Shown: positions 10,335 through 18,789 of the stretch, one piece after another
Numbering within the stretch: the first letter of the stretch is position 1
Layout: each line of letters opens with the position of its first letter
IMG/VR virus record: IMGVR_UViG_3300037847_003323
Span: 21,522 to 85,521 of that record
Strand: one strand, 5' to 3'
DNA from: a virus
Length of the DNA: 64,000 nt
Notes under the pieces: generated by a model
The model's input: the letters and a program-made list of their open reading frames with translations, nothing else
Databases searched by the model: none
Told to the model about the DNA's origin: nothing
Program-made: the position numbers and the translations under genes

Positions 10335-11726
10335 ATGTTAAATCCATTCTTCCTCCAAGGTTCCTCTGGGGAACAAAATCTTGTTCAAGACTTAATCAAC
10401 GAACAGTTGAGGATGTATGGTGTCGAGGTGCATTATATTCCTAGACAGTATATCACCTCAAATACTGTTCTTAGAGAGGTAATTGAGTCAGAATTTAATC
10501 ATGCATATCCAATCGAGGCATATATCAACAATTTTGACGGATATGGCGACAATACTCAATTATTGTCCAAATTTGGCATTCAGGCAACAAACGAAATTAA
10601 CTTAATTATCTCTCAAGAGAGATTTACTGACTATATTTCCCCTTTGATGGCAAATTTGCCCAATGTTAGGTTGTCAACCCGTCCAAAAGAAGGCGATTTG
10701 ATTTATTTCCCTCTTGGAAAGCGTCTTTTTGAGATAAAATTCGTAGAACATGAAAAACCCTTCTATCAATTACAGAAAAACTACGTTTATGAACTGAGAT
10801 GTGAACTCTTCCGTTATGAAGACGAAGATATTGACACTGGAATTGAGACAATCGATGAACTTGTTGAAGATGCAGGTAATATTCAGACTTTGACACTCAT
10901 TGGCGGTGGCACAACAGCAACGGCATCTGTTGGAATTGTTGATGGTGCTGTTATGAAAGTCAACATCACAAATAGAGGTGAGGGATATCGATATCCACCT
11001 AGAGTTGCATTCTCATCAGCACCAACTGGTGGATTGACTGCGGTTGGTATTGCAACACTGCTTGGAGACTTGACAAATTGCGATGGAACACAAGTTGGTA
11101 GCAAAGTTCAGGGTGTTCAGATTATAAACCCTGGTTTTGGATACACTGTTGCTCCAGGAATCGCATTCATTGGACTTTCAACAGATCCTGGCGTCGGTGC
11201 TGCTGCATCCACAGTTATTGGTAATGGTTCTGTTGGTGTTGTCACGCTCACAGATCCAGGTTCTGGTTATGTTGTGGCACCAACGGTTACAATTACTGCT
11301 CCAGGAATTGGAACAACAGCAGCAACAGCAATCGCACTTGTCAGTGCTGCAGGAACAATTACAGGAATCAGACTCACAAATGCAGGTGCTGGATATACAG
11401 AGGCACCTACAATCACTATTGGCAATCCTGCAGTGGGAGGAACTGGAAACTTCATCGATGGAGAGACAGTCACAGGTTCTCAGTCTGGAATTACTGCAAG
11501 AGTCAAGACTTGGAATTCTTCGACAAACAAACTCAATATCACCGAAGTTACTGGAGACTTTATACCAGGGGAAACCATCACAGGTGGAACGAGTGGTGCA
11601 TCTTATCAATTAAGTGTCTACGAAGAAAACAATATCGTTGGCGCATTCCCAGATAACGACACGATTCAAAACGAAGCAGATGCAATTCTAGACTTCAGTG
11701 AAAAGAATCCTTTTGGTACACCGTGA
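10335..11726 (+). CDS. 14: Neck protein gp14 with a large beta-repeat insertion
   Basis: A 463-residue protein against 256 in T4 gp14. The N-terminal 170 residues (NPFFLQGSSGEQNLVQDLIN, MYGVEVHYIPRQYI, YELRCELFRYEDEDID) are the conserved gp14 body. The C-terminal FPDNDTIQNEADAILDFSE is also gp14-like. Between them lie about 250 residues of Gly-rich beta repeats with GEGYRYPPRV, GFGYTVAPGI, GSGYVVAPTV and GAGYTEAPTI, then two GETVTG/GETITG-type units. I chose ATG 10335, one base after the gp13 stop; a TTG at 10326 is in frame but less likely. The insertion probably decorates the neck, as whiskers or collar. Confidence 0.9.
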   Translation: MLNPFFLQGSSGEQNLVQDLINEQLRMYGVEVHYIPRQYITSNTVLREVIESEFNHAYPIEAYINNFDGYGDNTQLLSKFGIQATNEINLIISQERFTDYISPLMANLPNVRLSTRPKEGDLIYFPLGKRLFEIKFVEHEKPFYQLQKNYVYELRCELFRYEDEDIDTGIETIDELVEDAGNIQTLTLIGGGTTATASVGIVDGAVMKVNITNRGEGYRYPPRVAFSSAPTGGLTAVGIATLLGDLTNCDGTQVGSKVQGVQIINPGFGYTVAPGIAFIGLSTDPGVGAAASTVIGNGSVGVVTLTDPGSGYVVAPTVTITAPGIGTTAATAIALVSAAGTITGIRLTNAGAGYTEAPTITIGNPAVGGTGNFIDGETVTGSQSGITARVKTWNSSTNKLNITEVTGDFIPGETITGGTSGASYQLSVYEENNIVGAFPDNDTIQNEADAILDFSEKNPFGTP

Positions 11727-11734
11727 TATAAATA
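11727..11734 (+). promoter_or_regulatory. Late promoter TATAAATA upstream of gene 15
   Basis: An exact match to the T4 late promoter consensus, starting right after the gp14 stop and 34 bases before the gp15 start. It would be read by host RNA polymerase carrying the phage gp55 sigma factor, which is encoded in this window. Confidence 0.75.
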
Positions 11735-11768
11735 CTAATTAAGTTAGAAGTGTATTGTAGGCAATGCC

Positions 11769-12773
11769 ATGTTTGAATATTTTTATCACGAAATCTTAAG
11801 AAAGACTATCATTGCCTTTGGTACTCTTTTTAATGGAATTGAGATAAAACACACGGACTCTGATGACTCAGTAACAGAAGTCATCCGTGTCCCTCTTGCA
11901 TACGGTCCTACCCAGAAATTTCTAGCAAGACTTGAGCAGTCGCCTAATCTGAGCAAATCAACTCAGATTTCTTTACCCAGAATGTCCTTTGAATTTGTTG
12001 GACTTCAATATGATGGGACTAGAAAGGTAACAACGACTCAAACTTTTATTACAACCGATCCTAACGATAAAACTCAAGTCAAAAAGGCATATATGCCTGT
12101 GCCATATAACATGGCGTTTGAGATGACAATCTATACTAAATTGAATGATGACATGCTTCAGATTGTGGAGCAAATTTTGCCATATTTCCAACCAGCATTC
12201 AACTTAACGGTTGATTTAGTTGAATCTATCGGAGAAAAGAGAGATATTCCCGTCACTATCGAGAATATCACAATGCAAGATGATTATGAAGGTGATTTCT
12301 CTACAAGGAGAGCACTGTATTACACTATTAGATTTACTGCGAAAACATACATGTTTGGACCTGTTACGACAGCAACCAAAGATCTTATCAAGAAGGTTCA
12401 GATTGGTTACGTTGCAGGTGGAGCAACACAAACTCCTACAAGAGACGTTACTTATTCTGTTACACCAAGAGCAACTCAAAATTATACTGGAGATGCTGTT
12501 ACAACTCTGTCTCAAGATATCGGTGTTACTGGTAAGTATGTTGAGATGGCGGATACCTCTGGTATTGCAGATGGTAGTTACATTAACATTGATAATGAGC
12601 AAATGTATGTACTTGAGATTACCTCAGGAACCAAGATTAAGGTTGATAGAGGTGTAGATAACACGACGGCAGAAAAACACGTTTCTGGTGCGGAAGTACA
12701 CCTTATCACCGCTGCTGATAATGCACTTATTGAAATTGGCGATGACTTCGGATTTGACGGAAATCTCTTCTAA
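11769..12773 (+). CDS. 15: Tail completion / sheath stabiliser gp15
   Basis: A 334-residue protein (T4 gp15: 272). The N-terminus MFEYFYHEILRKTIIAFGTL followed by PLAYGPTQKFLARL and the PVPYNMAFEMTIYTK segment are gp15 hallmarks. gp15 caps the contractile tail and docks it to the neck. The C-terminal extra 70 residues (TTLSQDIGV to the end) look like an added small beta domain. It is driven by the TATAAATA at 11727 and overlaps gene 16 by a TAATG junction. Confidence 0.9.
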   Translation: MFEYFYHEILRKTIIAFGTLFNGIEIKHTDSDDSVTEVIRVPLAYGPTQKFLARLEQSPNLSKSTQISLPRMSFEFVGLQYDGTRKVTTTQTFITTDPNDKTQVKKAYMPVPYNMAFEMTIYTKLNDDMLQIVEQILPYFQPAFNLTVDLVESIGEKRDIPVTIENITMQDDYEGDFSTRRALYYTIRFTAKTYMFGPVTTATKDLIKKVQIGYVAGGATQTPTRDVTYSVTPRATQNYTGDAVTTLSQDIGVTGKYVEMADTSGIADGSYINIDNEQMYVLEITSGTKIKVDRGVDNTTAEKHVSGAEVHLITAADNALIEIGDDFGFDGNLF

Positions 12774-13210
12774 TGACTACTATGAGTAAAAAATTTGATG
12801 AGTTAAATGATGCTTTTGAGGTTGAAAGCGAAGTTTTGTCTAGTGAAATTAAGAAGGTAGAAACAAATCCTTCAAATCCAAAGCATGATGATGATATTCA
12901 GAAGGATTATGAATATACAAGAGGTAATCTTTACTCCATCATTGAGAAAGGACAGGAAGCATTGAACGGTGTCCTTGAACTTGCTCAAGAGAGTGAGATG
13001 CCTCGTGCCTATGAAGTCGCTGGGCAGTTAATTAAGAACGTTGCAGATGCAACTGATAAGTTACTTGATTTGCAGAAGAAACTGAAAGACGTAAACGAAG
13101 AAAAAGAAGTCAAAGGTCCGTCTACCGTCAACAATGCACTATTTGTAGGTTCTACCGCTGAACTTGCAAAACTCCTCAAAAATCCTCCAACTGACAAGTT
13201 AGATAAATAA
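12773..13210 (+). CDS. 16: Terminase small subunit gp16
   Basis: A 145-residue acidic helical protein (T4 gp16: 164). The pattern matches the T4 family: a central DYEYTRGNLYSIIEKGQEALNGVLELA helix, a second helix around AYEVAGQLIKNVADATDKLL, and the terminal NNALFVGSTAELAKLL. It regulates gp17 and recognises concatemeric DNA for packaging. ATG 12773 overlaps the gp15 stop; ATG 12782 is an alternative. The large subunit lies about 7 kb away with fibre genes between, as in other cyanomyoviruses. Confidence 0.85.
   Translation: MTTMSKKFDELNDAFEVESEVLSSEIKKVETNPSNPKHDDDIQKDYEYTRGNLYSIIEKGQEALNGVLELAQESEMPRAYEVAGQLIKNVADATDKLLDLQKKLKDVNEEKEVKGPSTVNNALFVGSTAELAKLLKNPPTDKLDK
13202..13209 (+). promoter_or_regulatory. 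Late-promoter-like GATAAATA at the end of gene 16
   Basis: Seven of eight positions match TATAAATA. It spans the last codons of gene 16 (GAT AAA TAA) and lies about 48 bases before the 1116-residue fibre-type gene. Confidence 0.5.
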
Positions 13211-13256
13211 ACAAAGGAGAGAAATCCTACAGTATTTTTACTAATAACTTTGTCGA

Positions 13257-16200
13257 ATGACGGAAGATAGAGACAATCTGCCATCTATTAATGATATCAC
13301 CAATTCTGGTGAGGACTTACCTTCTGTAGAGGAATTTTTGGAGGAAGAGTCCCTACCATCTGTAGAAGATTTCATCGAGAAGGAAGAAGAAGAGGAAATA
13401 GAAGAAGAAGTAGTTGAGATAAACGATGCGGACGGAAAACCTTTTCTAGAGGTAATCGACATCAACTCTCTCGGACAACTTGTCCGTTTGATTAATGATG
13501 TCAGAAAAGATATTCCTGACATCCCAGAAGTCAAGTATTACGACAACGAACTTGAGCAACTAACCGAACAGATTGCTCAATTACAAACAGAACTGTCAGA
13601 AGCACCTGAAGTTCGCTACTACGAATCCGAAGTAGAAGCAATTTGCGAACAAATTGATTTTGTTCGACAGGAAATCAAAAATCTTCCTGAAGTCAAGTAT
13701 TATGATGAGCAAGTTAATGCTATCGAAGATAGAATTGACACTCTTCAAACTGAATTAACAAATCTCCCTGAAGTAAAATATTACGATGCTGAAATCGTAG
13801 CGATTTGTGACGCTATTGATGAAGTCAAGGCATCAATCCCAACTTTCCCCAAATGGGTAAATGAAGTCAATGAAGTTCCCGACTTCTCTTGGATTGGTAA
13901 GACTTTTAGTGTCATTGATGATGATTTTATCAAAATCAATGATGTTGTTGAAAATCTTAAGACAAGATTTTCTATTGATTTTGATACACTAACAGAAAAA
14001 CTTGAAACTAAAGATTTTAACACTAATGTTAGTATTAATAGTAAAAGTGAAGAAATCAATCAGAGAATTGATGAAGAAAAGAAAAAGATTTGGAAGGAAC
14101 TAAGTGATACATCTCTGAAAATTTGGGAACATCATAAGACTTTCAAGGATGATGATAAAAAGTTAAAGAAACAGATTCTTGGTGAGTATAATAAGTTAAA
14201 ACAAGAACTCACAAAGTCTATTAAAAAGACTACTGATGAAAGTGTAAAAACAGATGAGTTGCTTCTTAAGTATTTTAACGATTTAAAAGAAGAAGTTACA
14301 AGTATTCCTGAAATAAAATATTATGACGAAGATATTAAAGATGTAAAAAGTGAAATTAAAGCACTACAAAAAATTGTAGGGGAGATTAAATTATCTCAAA
14401 AGACTTTTAATGAAGAATTAAAACAACTAAATGAAGTTGCACTTGAAGAACCTCACGATACGCCTCAAAGTGTTGGTGGAGAACAAGATCCTTTAACGCC
14501 CATCGATCAAAAGTTTGCTACTTTTAAGGATTTAAAAGAGCACTATCAAATCTTCATCAATAGAATCCAAACTCAACTTGCTGCCGTAGGTGGCGGTGGT
14601 GCTGGATTCATCAAAGATCTTGATGATGTTGATATCTCAGGATTGGAAGATGGATACATCCTTCAATATAACGCTACAGATTCAAAGTGGGAAACTGTTG
14701 AAAATTCTGGAGTGGGTGCTGGTGGAACTTGGGCAGTAACTGCTGCGGGTATTCATACAACTAAAAATGTTGGCATTGGAACAACTCAGGCAAAATCAAC
14801 TGTAGCACTTTTTGTAAATGGTGATATTGAAGCACTTGGTAATGTCACTGTCGGCGGTACAATTACATATCAAGATGTAAGACATATTGATGCTGTTGGT
14901 ATTATCACAGCACAACAAGGTGTTCAAATCCTTAACAATGGTTTGAATATCATAAGTGGTATTGCAACTATTGTTGGTGCTGCTGGCACTGTAACTGTTG
15001 GTGCTGGACAAACGGCACTTTACGTTGACGGAGATGCAAGAGTCGTAGGACTTCTTACGGTTGGTAGAGCATCTGTCACTATTGATGGTGACAATAATCA
15101 AATTACGATTGGAGATGATGTTGTCATCTCTGGTTCGCAAATCACACTTGGAGATAATATCACTCTAAGTGCAGCAGCATCTGGTATTAACTCCGCACCT
15201 AATGTTCTGTATGTTGCGAAGGATGGTAGTGATAGCAATAATGGTACATCTATTGATAATGCATTCTTGACAATCAAAGCTGCTGTTGGCGCTGCTACAT
15301 CTGGCACGACTGTCAAAGTTCTGTCTGGAAATTATGTTGAGGATAATCCAATCACACTCCCAGCATTTAGTGCTGTTGTGGGTGATGATTTGAGGACAAC
15401 CAAAGTCTTACCAAACAATACAACTTCTGATATATTCCATGTTAATAAAGGGTGTAAGTTGCAGAACATGACGTTCTCTGGACACTTAGCACCCAGTGCC
15501 GCTGTTGCATTCCCAACAGCGGGTGCAACTAACGTGGGTGGTGGTAAGTGGAAAGGTCCATACGTTCAAAACTGTACCAGTGATACCACCACAGGAACTG
15601 GAATCAGAGTTGATGGAAACTTAGCAGTCAAAACTAAGTCCATGAACGTTGACGCATTCACTCAATACAATCAGGGTGGTGTGGGTGTTGCAGTTACTAA
15701 TGAAGGTTATGCTCAGTTAGTTTCTGTATTCACCATTTGCTGCGATAAAGCAATTACATGTCATGCGGGTGGACAAGCAGATATTGCCAATAGTAACTGC
15801 AGTTTTGGTACGTTAGGTTTGGTTGCCGATGGAAAGGGTGGTACTCAATTCATTGGAACAGTCACATCTGACGCTGCCATCTCTCAAGACAATGTTACTT
15901 TGAATATTGGCATAGGACAAACTCGTCCTTACAATGGACAAATTGTTTTCTTCGGAGAACTATTTGAATCCGTTGATACTATTACCGTTGGTTCGGGGGG
16001 CACAGGTTATACATCAACCCCAACGGTAACTATTGATGCACCAACAGGCTCCAGTGGTGAAAATGCAACGGCGTTCGCGACACTTGAGGGAGAAAGTGTT
16101 GCATCCATTACTATCATCAGTAGTGGTTCTCAATATCAAACAACGCCAAATGTTACGATTAGTGCTCCCAACGTTGGTTCAAATGGTGCGACTGCAACCG

Positions 16201-16607
16201 CAACCATGGCTCCGATTTACTATACAATAAATAGTTCGACACCCCCTAATGCCGGTATTACGACATTAACGCTTGATGAAAATCTTCTTAATGCTGTTGG
16301 CACTGGATCTTCGGTTCATTTCTTCCAGCAAAGCAAGATTGTCGCAAGTTCCCATACTTTTGAATACATTGGCTCTGGAAACACTATCACATTGGCAACA
16401 CCAAAACGTGGTGGTGTTACTATCCAGGCAAATGAGGTTACAAGTTCCAATGGTGGTAAAGTAATTTACACCAGTACGGATCAGGCGGGTAACTTTAGAG
16501 TTGGTGACGACTTACAAATCAATCAGAACACAGGCACAATTAGTGGTAGAGCATTCTCTAGAAGTCTCTTCTCAGAAATGACACCATTCATCCTAGCACT
16601 AAGTTAA
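13257..16607 (+). CDS. Large fibre-type virion protein with 27-residue repeats and a probable beta-helix
   Basis: A 1116-residue protein. After a very acidic N-terminus it has four tandem repeats of exactly 27 residues, each opening PEV(K/R)YY(D/E), at residues 90, 117, 144 and 171, with a fifth at 351; these alternate with coiled-coil stretches to about residue 400. A Gly linker (VGGGGAGFIKDLDDVDISGL) leads into a beta-rich half. That half holds a cassette shared with the gene at 17239 and a YVAKDGSDSNNGTS opening typical of right-handed beta-helix (pectin-lyase-like) domains. GTGY-type repeats lie near the C-terminus. I infer a trimeric tail or baseplate fibre. Confidence 0.8.
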   Translation: MTEDRDNLPSINDITNSGEDLPSVEEFLEEESLPSVEDFIEKEEEEEIEEEVVEINDADGKPFLEVIDINSLGQLVRLINDVRKDIPDIPEVKYYDNELEQLTEQIAQLQTELSEAPEVRYYESEVEAICEQIDFVRQEIKNLPEVKYYDEQVNAIEDRIDTLQTELTNLPEVKYYDAEIVAICDAIDEVKASIPTFPKWVNEVNEVPDFSWIGKTFSVIDDDFIKINDVVENLKTRFSIDFDTLTEKLETKDFNTNVSINSKSEEINQRIDEEKKKIWKELSDTSLKIWEHHKTFKDDDKKLKKQILGEYNKLKQELTKSIKKTTDESVKTDELLLKYFNDLKEEVTSIPEIKYYDEDIKDVKSEIKALQKIVGEIKLSQKTFNEELKQLNEVALEEPHDTPQSVGGEQDPLTPIDQKFATFKDLKEHYQIFINRIQTQLAAVGGGGAGFIKDLDDVDISGLEDGYILQYNATDSKWETVENSGVGAGGTWAVTAAGIHTTKNVGIGTTQAKSTVALFVNGDIEALGNVTVGGTITYQDVRHIDAVGIITAQQGVQILNNGLNIISGIATIVGAAGTVTVGAGQTALYVDGDARVVGLLTVGRASVTIDGDNNQITIGDDVVISGSQITLGDNITLSAAASGINSAPNVLYVAKDGSDSNNGTSIDNAFLTIKAAVGAATSGTTVKVLSGNYVEDNPITLPAFSAVVGDDLRTTKVLPNNTTSDIFHVNKGCKLQNMTFSGHLAPSAAVAFPTAGATNVGGGKWKGPYVQNCTSDTTTGTGIRVDGNLAVKTKSMNVDAFTQYNQGGVGVAVTNEGYAQLVSVFTICCDKAITCHAGGQADIANSNCSFGTLGLVADGKGGTQFIGTVTSDAAISQDNVTLNIGIGQTRPYNGQIVFFGELFESVDTITVGSGGTGYTSTPTVTIDAPTGSSGENATAFATLEGESVASITIISSGSQYQTTPNVTISAPNVGSNGATATATMAPIYYTINSSTPPNAGITTLTLDENLLNAVGTGSSVHFFQQSKIVASSHTFEYIGSGNTITLATPKRGGVTIQANEVTSSNGGKVIYTSTDQAGNFRVGDDLQINQNTGTISGRAFSRSLFSEMTPFILALS
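14839..14976 (+). repeat. Fibre cassette, copy 1 (shared with 17613-17750)
   Basis: Encodes NVTVGGTITYQDVRHIDAVG followed by IITAQQGVQILNNGL and SGIATI. It is nearly identical in protein sequence to a segment of the 307-residue fibre protein 2.7 kb downstream, showing module duplication or exchange between fibre genes. Confidence 0.75.
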
Positions 16608-16608
16608 A

Positions 16609-16941
16609 ATGGCACAACTAGCACTGAATAGGTTTCAAACAGAAACCTTCCCTTTAACAACAGCAAAAGACACCGCGTATACTGCACCAACAGGATACAC
16701 TGGTATTGTTTTGTATGCCCATGTAACTAATGTAGGTTCGGGTGCAACAACTTTCTCTATGTTCCACAATAGAAGTGGTACAGAGACTGAAATCGTTGTT
16801 GATGCGACGGTTCCTGCTAATGATGCATATATCCCTCTTGAGGGAAAACTGGTTCTAGAAACAAGTGATACTATTACAGTTCAAGCAGCTGCAAATAGTG
16901 AACTTAAGTTGATACTCAGTGTTCTGGAGACTGCTAACTAA
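16609..16941 (+). CDS. Small structural protein of the fibre cluster
   Basis: A 110-residue all-beta protein with short alternating hydrophobic strands (YTGIVLYAHVTNVGSGATTF, KLVLETSDTITVQAA). It begins one base after the large fibre-type gene and overlaps the next gene by a TAATG junction. The composition suggests a small beta-sandwich capping or attachment protein. No specific family is recognised. Confidence 0.75.
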   Translation: MAQLALNRFQTETFPLTTAKDTAYTAPTGYTGIVLYAHVTNVGSGATTFSMFHNRSGTETEIVVDATVPANDAYIPLEGKLVLETSDTITVQAAANSELKLILSVLETAN

Positions 16942-17234
16942 TGGGAAAGTTACTTAGCGTAAAAAATAGGGCACGTCCTGCTGTTGATGGTTACGTCCTT
17001 AAGGGTAATACAGACGGAACCCAATTTTGGGCGCAGGCAAGTGACATTAATACCATCAATGCAGTTCTTGTCGTCACTGCGAGAGATGACACACTTACAA
17101 ATATATCATTATCTAATTTTTCATTCAATGTAACGGATAGAAGTGGTTCTGATGTCTCCATCACCTCTATGCAAGTCACAACGAGAGACTCTTACGAAGC
17201 ACCACTACAAACATTCATAACATCCATATCTTAG
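16941..17234 (+). CDS. Small fibre-cluster protein, unknown
   Basis: A 97-residue protein. The N-terminus (VKNRARPAVDGYVLKGNTDG, then TQFW) resembles phage fibre linker segments. The rest alternates hydrophobic and polar residues. Its start overlaps the previous stop and it ends five bases before the next start, so it is part of the same structural operon. No enzymatic motif is visible. Confidence 0.7.
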   Translation: MGKLLSVKNRARPAVDGYVLKGNTDGTQFWAQASDINTINAVLVVTARDDTLTNISLSNFSFNVTDRSGSDVSITSMQVTTRDSYEAPLQTFITSIS

Positions 17235-17238
17235 TACA

Positions 17239-18162
17239 ATGGCAAATAGATACCCCTTAATACTTGACAGCAGTAATAATAAAATCAAGGAACTCCCTAG
17301 TGGTGATAACCTTGACTTGACTGGTGCTGGTATTAGTAGTGTAAGTAGTGTTAGTGTAGGCACAGCGGTTACCATAGGTTCCTACGGTGTTCACGCTACT
17401 GGAGTTGTCACTGCAACCTCTTTTGTCAGTGATACCGCGACTGTTGGTAGTGCTGTAACAATTTCCGATTATGGCATTCACGCTACTGGAGTTGTCACTG
17501 CAACCTCTTTTGTTGGTGCTCTTACTGGTGCAGTTACTGGAGATGCTACTGGACTTAGTGGAACTCCAAACATTACGGTTGGTTCTGTTAACGCTACATC
17601 TGGAACTTTCAGTGGTAATGTCACTATTGGTGGAACATTAACGTATCAGGATGTTACCAATATTGACGCTGTTGGATTAATTACTGCACAGCAAGGTATT
17701 CAAATTCTTGCTAATGGTATTAATATTACAAGTGGTATTGCAACGGTTGGTTTAACCACAATCAAGAGTGGTGAGATTGAAGTTGTTGGTATTATTACAG
17801 CAAGCACATTACACACTGACACCTTTGACACTGTTGTTGGTGGTGCTGTAGTTACTGGTGTCATTACTGCAACAGACTTCAACGCAACATCTGATACCGC
17901 AGTTAAAGAAAATATTCAACCAATTGAAAATCCTCTCGCATCAATCGTTCGTATCGATGGTGTTACTTTCCAATGGAAGGAAAGTAAAAAGGATTCTGCA
18001 GGTGTCACTGCTCAGAACTTGGAGCAAGTTCTGCCCAATCTGGTAAACGACGGAGAACTCAAATCTGTTAACTATAACGGATTGGTTGGATACCTGATTG
18101 AGGCAGTTAAAGATCAACAAAGACAAATTGATGAGTTAAGAGAAAGATTGGACGCTATATAG
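17239..18162 (+). CDS. Fibre protein with C-terminal endosialidase-type chaperone (peptidase S74) domain
   Basis: A 307-residue protein. The first 210 residues are beta-rich, with the VTATSFVG-type repeats common in cyanophage fibres and a cassette shared with the 1116-residue protein. From about residue 217 (SDTAVKENIQPIENPLASI) through QWKESKKDSAGVTAQNLEQV to VGYLIEAVKDQQRQIDELRE it matches the intramolecular chaperone domain, which trimerises the fibre and then cleaves itself off at the conserved Ser of the SD motif. A 37-base perfect direct repeat lies in the N-terminal half. It closes the fibre cluster. Confidence 0.88.
   Translation: MANRYPLILDSSNNKIKELPSGDNLDLTGAGISSVSSVSVGTAVTIGSYGVHATGVVTATSFVSDTATVGSAVTISDYGIHATGVVTATSFVGALTGAVTGDATGLSGTPNITVGSVNATSGTFSGNVTIGGTLTYQDVTNIDAVGLITAQQGIQILANGINITSGIATVGLTTIKSGEIEVVGIITASTLHTDTFDTVVGGAVVTGVITATDFNATSDTAVKENIQPIENPLASIVRIDGVTFQWKESKKDSAGVTAQNLEQVLPNLVNDGELKSVNYNGLVGYLIEAVKDQQRQIDELRERLDAI
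17390..17426 (+). repeat. 37-base direct repeat, copy 1
   Basis: Identical to 17477-17513. The copies start 87 bases (29 codons) apart and both encode HATGVVTATSFV, so repeat-number change would stay in frame. Confidence 0.85.
17477..17513 (+). repeat. 37-base direct repeat, copy 2
   Basis: Perfect second copy of 17390-17426, in the same frame of the fibre gene. Confidence 0.85.
17613..17750 (+). repeat. Fibre cassette, copy 2 (shared with 14839-14976)
   Basis: Encodes NVTIGGTLTYQDVTNIDAVG followed by LITAQQGIQILANGI and SGIATV, matching the upstream fibre gene almost residue for residue. Confidence 0.75.
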
Positions 18163-18188
18163 ATTAGCGTACTGTCGGTACATGTGAA

Positions 18189-18764
18189 ATGAACTCATCT
18201 CTTAAATGGACTGCAATCACTGTTGGTGGAGTTGTAGCTATTGCTCATATTGGCGTTTTAGGACATCTTATTAGAAGACAAGAACCTAGAATTCCTACAG
18301 TTCCCACTATTAATATTCCAAAGGGAACTCCATACTCTTCATACAAGATTGAAGCAAGTAAAGATGGGTATACGATTGAATATAAAGCAAATGATCCTAA
18401 AGTTCTTGAATCCAGCAAATCCCTTGACTTGAACAAAAGTCAAAGCGGTTTCTTTGGTGGTAAGAAGTATGAGGATAGAAAAGAGACTCGATACGATCAG
18501 TACACCATGGAAGGTGTGAGAAATATGGGAGGAGTGACAGGCGAGGGAAAGTCTGCGAGCGACATCGAGTGCATCGTGGCGGACGCTGGAGCACGGAGTC
18601 AAGGTGCTATGGCAGGAACCGCAATTAGCACTGGACTTTTGGCACCTGCCGTAATTAACATTCCTTACATTGGATGGTTGGCAGCAGGATGGGCAAACCT
18701 CTTAGGACAGCGAGCAGGTGAAGCAGCGGGTTCTCAAGTCAACTCTATGATTAGCGATTGCTAA
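18189..18764 (+). CDS. Probable membrane-associated virion protein with Gly-zipper-like end
   Basis: A 191-residue protein. Residues 8-25 (WTAITVGGVVAIAHIGVL) form a hydrophobic segment. The C-terminal 55 residues alternate small residues and hydrophobics (GAMAGTAISTGLLAPAVINI, WLAAGWANLLGQRAGEAAG), like glycine-zipper membrane segments. The middle is polar and basic. Position between fibre genes and packaging genes suggests a virion protein, perhaps acting at the host envelope. The block at 18530-18600 looks richer in G+C than its surroundings. No named family is recognised. Confidence 0.65.
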   Translation: MNSSLKWTAITVGGVVAIAHIGVLGHLIRRQEPRIPTVPTINIPKGTPYSSYKIEASKDGYTIEYKANDPKVLESSKSLDLNKSQSGFFGGKKYEDRKETRYDQYTMEGVRNMGGVTGEGKSASDIECIVADAGARSQGAMAGTAISTGLLAPAVINIPYIGWLAAGWANLLGQRAGEAAGSQVNSMISDC

Positions 18765-18767
18765 ATA
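18761..18767 (+). promoter_or_regulatory. Late-promoter-like CTAAATA overlapping a stop codon
   Basis: Contains the TAA stop of the preceding gene and precedes the 600-residue basic protein by 22 bases. The same variant is found at 9444, 22517 and 31384. Confidence 0.4.
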
Positions 18768-18789
18768 GAAAGAGAGCCTTGTCCCTTTC

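Noticed and set aside
13524-14330. Regular 81-base periodicity considered as non-coding tandem repeat
   Set aside because: The periodicity is a protein repeat (27 residues) in an intact reading frame.
17390-17513. Short direct repeats that might suggest a CRISPR array
   Set aside because: Only two copies, inside and in frame with a fibre coding region, encoding HATGVVTATSFV; there are no spacers or cas genes.
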